Source: Vibrio inusitatus
GTDB lineage: Bacteria; Pseudomonadota; Gammaproteobacteria; Enterobacterales; Vibrionaceae
Direction: 5' to 3'
Assembly: GCA_024346935.1 (NCBI GenBank)
Contig: AP024879.1
Span: 1,178,001 to 1,242,000 of the forward strand
Length of the DNA: 64,000 nt
Of this stretch, positions 26,581 through 33,990 are shown piece by piece. Made by a program: the position numbers and the translations under genes. Each line of letters opens with the position of its first letter. Within the stretch, counting starts at the first letter, position 1. The notes beneath the pieces were generated by a model. The model worked only from the letters and a program-made list of their open reading frames with translations, was not told where the DNA came from and searched no databases.

Positions 26581-27912
26581 TCACTTTTGGTATTGATTGT
26601 TTTCGTTAAAAAATTCAATACCAAGGTGCTCGGGCATTGCAGCCAGCCCAAATAGGAACGTAGAAAAGTCTACCCCTTCAATCCATTCCGCTTTCCATTC
26701 TGGTTGGTCATGGCTATAACGCCAAAGAATCTCATAGCCACCTTCTAATTCGAACTTAGCATTAATAGAGTCGTCTCTATATGTCGCGATAAGATCAGAC
26801 TTTGCTCGTTCATTAAAAGGAAGATAGCCCGCTAAGATATGTGGTGATACCACTAGATTGTCATTGAATTGACGGTCACCTTCAAAGTGGAAGCGATCAA
26901 CACAATAGCCGTTAGGACATGCACCCGCACCACTTCCCCACTCATATTCCTTAATATTGACGCCTTCAATCTCTACATCTTGCCAAAAAGCGTAATCGGT
27001 TTTAGTTGAGCTTATCAATGCCTCTGTAAATTGAGGGTTATTTGAGAAGTCATTTATCAAATAGTTATTAAATAGGAAGTTAAACTGCGACGTGAACCAT
27101 GTTTCTCCCTCTGAAAGGACCGGAATATTATTGTATTTGGCAACAGGTAGATACTTTGTGGAAGAATACCAAATGTCCCAAAATTTACGTGCGTTCCCAG
27201 CGTTTTGGGTCTCTAAGGATGTATCCTTAGCTTGCTGATTTGCAACGGAAGCTACAAGCATGTATTCGTTAAATGCTTTTGTTTTCCACTTTTTAAATGT
27301 GCCATCTGTATGCTGAGCTAAATAAATTCTACCTGTTTTTACATCAGCAATATAAGGTGTTAAGTCGGTATTTCGATATAGAAAATCAGCTAATCGTGAA
27401 ATTTCTTTATTCTCACTAAAGTAGTTTTTAGCAAATTGGGCGCCAAGGATCATAATAGCGCTGTCTACCGGACTCCAATCATCACCTGAAGCTTCACCTG
27501 TTTGGGTGTTATAAAAGTGAATAAAGGTATTGGTCGCATTTTGTGGGACAGTGATTGAAGGATCTTCCCCTGCTAGCATACGGAGGGTTTGTAGCGCAAA
27601 CAGTTCTGCATCAGGTTCCCAACCATTTGCGTGACCGATAGTTAAAGCAATCAAACCCATCCCAGAGTTTGCGATCGAACCTAGATGATCACGATGCCCA
27701 TTGAGGTGCAATTTATCTTCGTACGAACCGTTATCATTCCTAAGTTGTTGCCAATACGCATATCCACCACGGTATAGGCTTTCAATAATTTCAATATCGG
27801 TTTTTTGGTCTGCATTGGACATAGACTGTTGCTTAACATTGTTTGACGCTTGTGCTGAGATGCTAATCGACAGCATCCCCCCAACAACTAAAGCCGCTAA
27901 CTTCTTTTTCAT
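26581..27912 (-). CDS. GH144-like periplasmic beta-1,2-glucanase candidate
   Basis: A 443-residue exported protein. The ATG at 27912 gives a signal peptide ending at AQA behind GGAAT; an in-frame start at 27951 is less likely. The mature part has the features of the PF10091 glycoamylase-like alpha/alpha-toroid used by GH144: FIHFYNTQTGEASGDDWSP followed by VDSAIMILGAQFA, then EYEWGSGAGACPNGYC and VVSPHILAGYLPF. Known GH144 enzymes are endo-beta-1,2-glucanases that release sophorooligosaccharides. This fits the SOGP-type GH94 and GH3 genes nearby. It is followed by an exported sulfatase gene and preceded by a promoter with an embedded operator. The family call is from motif pattern only. Confidence 0.6.
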   Translation of the reverse strand: MKKKLAALVVGGMLSISISAQASNNVKQQSMSNADQKTDIEIIESLYRGGYAYWQQLRNDNGSYEDKLHLNGHRDHLGSIANSGMGLIALTIGHANGWEPDAELFALQTLRMLAGEDPSITVPQNATNTFIHFYNTQTGEASGDDWSPVDSAIMILGAQFAKNYFSENKEISRLADFLYRNTDLTPYIADVKTGRIYLAQHTDGTFKKWKTKAFNEYMLVASVANQQAKDTSLETQNAGNARKFWDIWYSSTKYLPVAKYNNIPVLSEGETWFTSQFNFLFNNYLINDFSNNPQFTEALISSTKTDYAFWQDVEIEGVNIKEYEWGSGAGACPNGYCVDRFHFEGDRQFNDNLVVSPHILAGYLPFNERAKSDLIATYRDDSINAKFELEGGYEILWRYSHDQPEWKAEWIEGVDFSTFLFGLAAMPEHLGIEFFNENNQYQK

Positions 27913-27983
27913 TTTAGTGATTCCAACTTTAAATAATTTGCATGCCGACACAATATAGACTTGAGGGCGAAGCTTTAAAATTC

Positions 27984-28011
27984 AGTATAAACGTTTCTAT
28001 AGGCCTTACAA
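27984..28011 (-). promoter_or_regulatory. Promoter of the GH144-like operon with embedded operator
   Basis: On the minus strand TTGTAA (28006-28011) lies 16 bases from TATACT (27984-27989). The palindrome TAAACGTTTC at 27988-27997 lies in the spacer and touches the -10 element, so a bound repressor would exclude RNA polymerase. Confidence 0.55.
27988..27997. promoter_or_regulatory. LacI-type operator of the GH144-like operon
   Basis: TAAACGTTTC in context ATAAACGTTTCT, about 75 bases upstream of the ATG at 27912, inside the predicted promoter. Confidence 0.6.
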
Positions 28012-28394
28012 TATGAAATCTAATAGAGTGTGCGCTGAATCACGAGCTACTAAATTGCTAACAATTAGACACAAATTATGTTCTGTATATACCAACCACA
28101 TACGTTACCAATAACGCACCAGCCTTAATTTCAATATCTATATTACTTTACACCTTGAGGGTATCCAACTTAGTCTATTTGACCTTACAGAGACCGAAAA
28201 CAAAGGGGAGTTAAGTGTTTTTTATCCAATATTTTTTCAACATAATACTAGAGGAATCGTTACATCCCATACTAATTCAAAGTCACAGTTGTTAAACATT
28301 ATTGATGAAAAAATAAAGGCTAGATTGTTACGTATTTCTGGTACTAAATAATATGATAGAGGTTGATCAAAATCACACTCATCGACTAGTAGAC

Positions 28395-28422
28395 TTGCAT
28401 CGACTAAATGAAAAAATATAGA
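28395..28422 (+). promoter_or_regulatory. Promoter of the 111-residue protein and sulfatase unit
   Basis: TTGCAT (28395-28400) and TATAGA (28417-28422) are separated by 16 bases. The operator at 28439-28448 follows about 17 bases after the -10. Confidence 0.5.
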
Positions 28423-28438
28423 GTAGCAACATAAACGC

Positions 28439-28448
28439 GAAACGTTTA
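28439..28448. promoter_or_regulatory. LacI-type operator of the 111-residue protein and sulfatase unit
   Basis: GAAACGTTTA in context CGAAACGTTTAA, 20 bases upstream of the ATG at 28469 and just after the predicted promoter. Confidence 0.6.
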
Positions 28449-28468
28449 ACTCAAATAAGGTCTTACCC

Positions 28469-28804
28469 ATGAAAAAAATTATTATTACAGCAACTGCTAT
28501 CACTTCACTTTTTTTGTCAACGAGTGTCTTTGCAAATAACGAACTATCAGAAAATGCGATTAAACACTTCACTAAAGAAACAGAGGCGATGACGGCATTT
28601 CTTGACCTTTCACAAAGTCAATCAGACGCGATCCTTGTTGCAAAAATAGATCTTGAAGTCGCAAACCTTAAATTAATAGAGCTATATGGTAGAGGGTCAG
28701 ATAGACACCTACAGGCACGTAAACCACATTGGCAGGCATATCAAAAAGCCATGACGGCTGTAGTAAGCAAAGAAGACCAAAAACGCTACCAACAATCTAA
28801 GTAA
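28469..28804 (+). CDS. Small periplasmic protein of unknown function
   Basis: A 111-residue protein with a signal peptide ending at VFA (about residue 22). The 89-residue mature part is helical and rich in Lys, Gln and Ala, with the segment FLDLSQSQSDAI followed by a long amphipathic helix. This recalls the LTxxQ pattern of Spy/CpxP-type periplasmic helpers, but the similarity is weak and I do not assign a family. It lies 101 bases upstream of an exported sulfatase on the same strand, with an operator in front, and no terminator was seen between them. A helper role for sulfatase folding or stability is one possibility. Confidence 0.7.
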   Translation: MKKIIITATAITSLFLSTSVFANNELSENAIKHFTKETEAMTAFLDLSQSQSDAILVAKIDLEVANLKLIELYGRGSDRHLQARKPHWQAYQKAMTAVVSKEDQKRYQQSK

Positions 28805-28905
28805 CCTTTCAACTTCAATTATTTTCAAGCTCGTTATTTTTCTCCTCTAACGGGCTTGTTTACCACATTAGTCGTACTAGAACGCATTTAAAGGACATCG
28901 CAATA

Positions 28906-30330
28906 ATGAAACCTACGTTTATAAAGAAAGGTATCGGGTTTGCTATCGCTTCGGTTATCGCTGGAGGCAGTTACGCTGAAACTACTGAAAGCCCAGTTTC
29001 CAAAAATCAACAACCGAATGTTGTGCTGATATTCGTTGATGATATCGGATACGCCGATATGGGTTTTCAAAATTTAAGGGATGATATTGTCACTCCGAAT
29101 ATGGATAAAGTGGCAAAAGACGGTGTTGTCTTTTCCGCGGGTTATGTAACAGGCTCCGTATGTGGTCCTTCTCGGGCGGGACTGGTGACTGGGCGATATC
29201 AACAGCGATTTGGGTATCACGACAACATTGGCCCGCGCGTTAGAGATAAAAATGTCGAACAAGGTCTTGATTTGTCGGTTAAAACTTTTGGTAACTATTT
29301 CCAAGATGCAGGTTATACCACTGGCTACATCGGTAAGTCTCACGACGGCGATGACAAAAAATTCTGGCCTCATAACCGAGGTTTCGATGAGTTTTATGGT
29401 TTTAATAACGGTGCTGCAGACTATTTCATAAGTGGTCGAAACGTTGAAAATTCAGAAGAAAGTGCCCATTCATCTATTCATAGGAACGACGAAGTAATAG
29501 AAAATTTCGATGGTTACTTAACTGACATATTTGGTGATGAATCGGTTGATTTTATTGATAGACATAAAGATAGTCCATTTTTCCTTTACGTGCCTTTCAA
29601 CGCCTCACATGGTCCAATGCAGGCGAAACACTCTGATTTGCAAAAGTTTGCTCACATCTCTGACCCCTTGCGCAGGAAATCAGTCGCAATGACCTACAAT
29701 ATGGATGTAAATGTAGGTAAAATTGTCAATAAGCTAGAGCAACATGAGTTGATGGAAAATACAATGATCATCTTCATGTCAGACAATGGTGGCAAGCCAG
29801 ACAATAACGGTTCAATTAATTCACCACTACGATCAACAAAAGGAACTACATGGGAAGGGGGTATCCGCGTTCCATTTGCGATTTCTTACCGTGGCCATGT
29901 CCCAGCGAATCAAGTGATAGATGATCCTGTAGTATCGTTAGATATATTGCCAACAACGCTTGCTATCGCAGGCATTGAAGAAAAAGAAGAGTGGGAGTTA
30001 GAAGGTGTAAACCTGATGCCTCGTATGACCGGAAAGGTTGATAAGCTTGAGTCTCGCTATCTCTATTGGTTAACGGCAGCGCGCAGCGCGATCAGAGATG
30101 AAAATTGGAAACTGGTTGTACCTAACATTCATGTGCAAAACCCTCGATATGAACTGTATAAAATCAGTGAAGACATCAGCGAATCCAATGACCTATCATC
30201 TCAATACCCGGAACAGGTTGAACGTTTAAAAACGGAATTTGAACGTTGGAACGAATATAACGAAGATTCACGCTGGGGTTGGAATAAGGATAGATATCCA
30301 TACACTAACGGTTGGCGTGGTCGCGAATAA
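28906..30330 (+). CDS. Exported family S1 sulfatase, paralog of the one at 5411
   Basis: A 474-residue sulfatase with a signal peptide ending near SYA (about residue 24). The signature is CGPSRAGLVTG with Cys86 as the formylglycine site; metal ligands are VDD (Asp45, Asp46) and SDNGG. Long stretches match the sulfatase at 5411-6853, including the FVDDIGYADMGFQN start and the C-terminal YLYWLT and WGW segments, so the two arose by duplication. It lies behind the 111-residue gene and ahead of a strong terminator. It should be activated in the cytoplasm by the maturase encoded at 30861. Confidence 0.9.
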   Translation: MKPTFIKKGIGFAIASVIAGGSYAETTESPVSKNQQPNVVLIFVDDIGYADMGFQNLRDDIVTPNMDKVAKDGVVFSAGYVTGSVCGPSRAGLVTGRYQQRFGYHDNIGPRVRDKNVEQGLDLSVKTFGNYFQDAGYTTGYIGKSHDGDDKKFWPHNRGFDEFYGFNNGAADYFISGRNVENSEESAHSSIHRNDEVIENFDGYLTDIFGDESVDFIDRHKDSPFFLYVPFNASHGPMQAKHSDLQKFAHISDPLRRKSVAMTYNMDVNVGKIVNKLEQHELMENTMIIFMSDNGGKPDNNGSINSPLRSTKGTTWEGGIRVPFAISYRGHVPANQVIDDPVVSLDILPTTLAIAGIEEKEEWELEGVNLMPRMTGKVDKLESRYLYWLTAARSAIRDENWKLVVPNIHVQNPRYELYKISEDISESNDLSSQYPEQVERLKTEFERWNEYNEDSRWGWNKDRYPYTNGWRGRE

Positions 30331-30356
30331 GAAAAATAGAATTAGCTAGATACACT

Positions 30357-30395
30357 AGCCAATCACCACAGCTAAATATGGTGATTGGCTTTTTG
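30357..30395 (+). terminator. Terminator downstream of the sulfatase
   Basis: A perfect 11-bp stem (AGCCAATCACC with GGTGATTGGCT) and a 12-base loop are followed by a T run, 26 bases past the stop. Confidence 0.85.
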
Positions 30396-30860
30396 CTATC
30401 AAACGGTTGTCACTAGCACCAATTCAAAATAAAAATGTCACTTCAAACGTTCAACTTTATTCTCTGAATCGGTATAGAACAAATGACGAACGTTCAGCAC
30501 TATAACGTAACGGAACCAATCAATACTCAACATCTCAAACTAAGAATTTGAAAAGGGTCCCCATCCCATTTAACGTCAATCACGATGGATTTTTATAGCT
30601 CAATTACCGGATGAGTTAAGGTGCAGATCACAGTCACATTATTGAAAAAAAGCCTAAGGCTAACGTCGCTAGTGACCGTACATCGCTTGAATAGACTATC
30701 TATATCTTGTATAAATCACATCAATATAAACGTTTATACTAATTTAGACTTTAATAGTGACTATTCCGTAGTTCACTCTCCAGAAAGCCCTATATAACAG
30801 TATTTATACAAAGATAAACGTTACAACTCAAATATGCCTTTCAGCTCCCAAGGAGAAGAC
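30396..30860. other. Upstream region of the sulfatase maturase
   Basis: No gene was seen in these 465 bases. The region holds a 14-base perfect palindrome at 30725-30738 and a weaker copy at 30815-30824. Less similar AACGTTC-containing sequences occur near 30443 and 30487. Confidence 0.5.
30725..30738. promoter_or_regulatory. LacI-type operator upstream of the sulfatase maturase
   Basis: TATAAACGTTTATA is a perfect 14-base palindrome with the same AAACGTTT core as the other locus operators. A partial copy (TAAACGTTAC) lies at 30815-30824, nearer the gene. It suggests the maturase is induced together with its sulfatase substrates. Confidence 0.6.
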
Positions 30861-32162
30861 ATGTCTTCCGTCAATCAATGTCACGTAATGGCAAAACCAA
30901 GCAGCTCAGTCTGTAATTTAGATTGTACTTATTGCTTTTATCTAGAGAAAGAGAAGCTTTACCCTGAGCGAAAAAGCCAATGGAAAATGTCGGAAAGTAC
31001 GCTAGAGATGTATGTTAAACAATACATTGACGCCCAAGACGCTGAACATATTGAATTTGCATGGCAGGGAGGCGAACCGACACTGCTTGGCGTCGATTTT
31101 TTCCGCAAAGCAGTTGAATTCCAAAACAAATATAAAAAACATCATCGCATCACTAACGCTTTTCAAACAAACGGTTTACTTCTAAATGATGAATGGTGCC
31201 AGTTTTTCAAGCAACACAATTTCTTAATCGGAATATCAATCGACGGACCCGCTCATGTCCATGATCATTATCGCCTTTCGCGCTCAGGCAAACCCAGCCA
31301 CGCGAAAGTCATGAGTGCTATCAATTTAATGAAACAACACAAAGTCGATTTCAACACTCTGACCGTAATCAATAACGAAAACGCGAAGTACCCAGAGGAA
31401 GTGTATGATTTCCTCGTGGATATTGGTTCATCTTATTTGCAATTCATCCCTATTGTTGAGCGCGAAGCAAAAACTGAATCAGAGAATGGATTATATCTAA
31501 TTAGCCCTGAGCACAAACAAGACTCGAATGTCACATCGTGGTCTGTTGCACCTAGAGCTTACGGCGAATTTCTTAATCGTGTTTTTGATCGCTGGGTGAA
31601 AAAGGATGTCGGTAAGATATTCGTCAATACTTTCGATTCAACGTTGGCAACGTGGTGTAACGAACCGTCAGGTATCTGCGTTCAATCAGAGACTTGCGGT
31701 CACGCTTTCATCTTAGAGGCCAACGGTGATATGTACAATTGTGATCACTTTGTCTATCCAGAACATAAACTTGGCAACGTGCATCAGTACAGCATTAAAG
31801 ACATGAACCAAACAGAAAAAGCCTATAAATTCGGTCAAGCGAAAAAAGACACGCTCACCAAACAATGTCAGCAATGTGACTATCGTTTTGCATGCCATGG
31901 TGGTTGTCCAAAACACCGCTTCGCGCTTTCTCATTCAGGCCAGCCTGGACATAATTACTTTTGTGAAGGCTATAAAACATTCTTTGAACACACAGAAAAA
32001 GACATGAAAACGATGCGTGATCTACTCAGTCGCGGTCGACCTGCATCAGACATCATGTATCTCTATCTTCAACAACAACTGACAACCCACCAATTTAGTG
32101 GCGGTCGAAATAGTCCTTGTCGGTGTGGTAGTGGTAAAAAAACAAAACGTTGCTGTGGTTAA
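30861..32162 (+). CDS. Anaerobic sulfatase-maturating enzyme (radical SAM/SPASM)
   Basis: Oxidises the active-site Cys of sulfatases to formylglycine in the cytoplasm without oxygen. The ATG at 30861 (433 residues) sits behind AAGGAG; an in-frame ATG at 30834 is less likely. The radical SAM motif is CNLDCTYC (Cys18, Cys22, Cys25). The AWQGGEPTLLG segment is the SAM-binding GGEP motif. The SPASM domain supplies Cys residues for two auxiliary clusters (CQQCDYRFACHGGCPKHR). The C-terminus adds a short SEC-C type zinc-binding tail (CRCGSGKKTKRCC). All four sulfatases in the window have Cys-type signatures, so they are proper substrates. An operator upstream ties it to the regulon. Confidence 0.92.
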   Translation: MSSVNQCHVMAKPSSSVCNLDCTYCFYLEKEKLYPERKSQWKMSESTLEMYVKQYIDAQDAEHIEFAWQGGEPTLLGVDFFRKAVEFQNKYKKHHRITNAFQTNGLLLNDEWCQFFKQHNFLIGISIDGPAHVHDHYRLSRSGKPSHAKVMSAINLMKQHKVDFNTLTVINNENAKYPEEVYDFLVDIGSSYLQFIPIVEREAKTESENGLYLISPEHKQDSNVTSWSVAPRAYGEFLNRVFDRWVKKDVGKIFVNTFDSTLATWCNEPSGICVQSETCGHAFILEANGDMYNCDHFVYPEHKLGNVHQYSIKDMNQTEKAYKFGQAKKDTLTKQCQQCDYRFACHGGCPKHRFALSHSGQPGHNYFCEGYKTFFEHTEKDMKTMRDLLSRGRPASDIMYLYLQQQLTTHQFSGGRNSPCRCGSGKKTKRCCG

Positions 32163-32184
32163 CTCTCTAGTTTGTTCAAATACG

Positions 32185-32217
32185 GGCTTTGTTACATAGA
32201 TTTAAGTAACAAAGCTC
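32185..32217 (+). terminator. Hairpin downstream of the maturase
   Basis: A 12-bp stem with one G-T pair (GGGCTTTGTTAC with GTAACAAAGCTC) and a 10-base loop, 23 bases past the stop. No strong T run follows. Confidence 0.5.
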
Positions 32218-32333
32218 CGTCTTAGTAAAGTGATAAACCCGACTCAAAACGCCATTAATGGCATTGGTCGCAAAGACATGTTTTTTAGCATACGCCTCTG
32301 GCCTCACGGGTCTGGACATTCACAAACCAAGAT

Positions 32334-32453
32334 TTAGATATCCTCTTTAAACCCTTCAATATCGGCATGCGTAATTTGTCCAAATCCAGGGGGCTGAATC
32401 ACTTCAAAGCACAAACGGGTACAATGAATAGCTGAAAGTGAACAAGACTTCAT
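32334..32453 (-). CDS. Possible 39-residue Cys-containing small protein
   Basis: A short ORF on the minus strand begins MKSCSLSAIHCTRLCFEVIQ and ends KEDI. A very strong ribosome-binding site (GGAGGAGAGG) lies at good spacing before the ATG. The peptide has three Cys residues in its first half and no signal peptide or membrane segment. I do not recognise it. It lies between the maturase gene and a remnant of an HTH regulator and may be translated, or may be a decayed gene end. The ribosome-binding site is the main support. Confidence 0.35.
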   Translation of the reverse strand: MKSCSLSAIHCTRLCFEVIQPPGFGQITHADIEGFKEDI

Positions 32454-32523
32454 ACCTCTCCTCCTAACGATAAGAACGAAACAAATACACCGCCATCTCT
32501 ACAAGTCAGATTTGATACATATC

Positions 32524-32643
32524 ATGAGTAGACATGACACAGCGACGCGTGTTGATATCGGCGTGATTGATACTTTATGCAGTTACTTAGAAATTACTAT
32601 TGGCGAGTTGCTTGAACATCAAACTGACAATTTTGATAACTAA
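32524..32643 (+). pseudogene. Remnant of a Cro/C1-type HTH regulator
   Basis: A 39-codon ORF ends in a segment (RVDIGVIDTLCSYLEITIGELLEH) with the pattern of the C-terminal half of small YozG-like XRE regulators. The N-terminal helix-turn-helix that should precede it is missing; stops interrupt the frames just upstream. It looks like a 5'-truncated gene. No clear ribosome-binding site precedes the ATG at 32524. Confidence 0.5.
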
Positions 32644-32833
32644 ATCTAATATTGAGCTTATGATTTTGAATCTGAGCTCATTTTGCCGTTTAAAGACTAA
32701 CTCTGGATACGATTGGACACCGACTCGATTTATAGATACAAGATGAAGTGTTATTGGATCGACAAACGTAAAAAACCACGCAATAAAGCGTTAATTTTCA
32801 AAGCATTGAGATTGGTAAAACAAGAAAAGAGAT

Positions 32834-32908
<75 letters not shown>

Positions 32909-33052
32909 ACATCGTGTAGACGCAGTTAATATGCCATAATGATGAGAAATTAAAAGCCTTAATTTCACTGTTTATGAGCGTTCGCGCGCTTTTTGCCCTA
33001 AATGAACAAAAACCATGCGAACACAAAGCGTTATCTTGTATTTTCTCCGGCC

Positions 33053-33700
33053 CTAACAACTGTTTTCAAGTATATCGAGCACATCATCTAACTGCTTTAG
33101 TATCGTAACTCTATACAAAAAGTTCTCTTTGGGTGGCAGTAAGTCAGGAATCATCACTACATAACAACCTGCATCAAGCCCTGCTTGTACCCCATTGTTA
33201 GAATCTTCCAGTACTAAGCATTGATCAGGTTCAAGACCCAGTTGTTGAGCTGCCATTTGATAACAATCAGGATGTGGCTTACCGCGCGTAACGTCTTCTG
33301 CTGTAAGAACTAACTCATAATCAGATAGATACTCACTATCACGAAAGTTATGCTGTACCTCTGGCAGATGTGAGGAAGTCACAATAGCCATTTTTGACCC
33401 GCGTAGCTTAATCGCATTAAACAAAGCGTCATAGCCAGGCTTATACGCAATGCCTTTCTCTCTCTGCGCATGAAAGTGCTTGTCTCTCACCATGCAATAA
33501 CGTGTCATATCAATCTTTGAACCAAAGTGCTCTGCGAGAATACGTTCACACTCCGGATCTTGAACGCCGATGAACTGCTGATAAAAGTCATCAGTGATAT
33601 TCAAACCTTGCTGTTGCGCGGCAAATTGCCAGCTTTTCTTGTATACCGATTCGGTGTCGAAAATGAGGCCATCCATATCAAATAGTACCGCTTGCAACAT
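33053..33700 (-). CDS. HAD-superfamily phosphatase, phosphoglucomutase-like
   Basis: A 215-residue HAD subfamily IA hydrolase. Motif I is DMDGLIFDTE (Asp8 nucleophile, Asp10), motif II is the TSS segment, motif III is the Lys in RGKPHPDCY, and motif IV is LEDSNNG. The helical cap lies between motifs I and II. Close relatives include YieH, YcjU-type beta-phosphoglucomutases and general sugar-phosphate phosphatases; the exact substrate cannot be chosen. It starts behind GGAGAGGA and appears to be a single gene. Confidence 0.8.
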   Translation of the reverse strand: MLQAVLFDMDGLIFDTESVYKKSWQFAAQQQGLNITDDFYQQFIGVQDPECERILAEHFGSKIDMTRYCMVRDKHFHAQREKGIAYKPGYDALFNAIKLRGSKMAIVTSSHLPEVQHNFRDSEYLSDYELVLTAEDVTRGKPHPDCYQMAAQQLGLEPDQCLVLEDSNNGVQAGLDAGCYVVMIPDLLPPKENFLYRVTILKQLDDVLDILENSC

Positions 33701-33990
33701 CTTTCATCCTCTCCATTCTCGGGAAACTCTTCAGCTCATAATACTTTAATCAACAAGTGCTCAACCAAGCATACTTTATCTCACTGTTTTTTATGACATT
33801 GTCCAGTAATTGACTATATTTAGGTTTACGGCTCCACCATTGAGCAATGACTCTCTAATGGCAGGCTTGAATTTACATCATCAAGCACTAGAGACGGTGT
33901 TAACATTTATAAGCAAAACGGACCATTTAAGGACAATATGGCCCGTCAGCACTGAAATCTCTCTCAATTTAATGGATAAAATAGAATATT

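Larger units (their letters stand above)
27913..28468. other. Divergent promoter region between GH144-like and 111-residue genes
   Basis: This 556-base AT-rich region drives both flanking units. Each side has an operator-like palindrome placed at its own candidate promoter (27984-28011 and 28395-28448). No gene was seen. Confidence 0.55.

Noticed and set aside
5411..30330. Carrageenan or alginate as the target of the sulfatase locus
   Set aside because: No carrageenase, agarase or lyase gene lies among the sulfatases; alginate is not sulfated, and the PL6 gene is 30 kb away without the shared operator.
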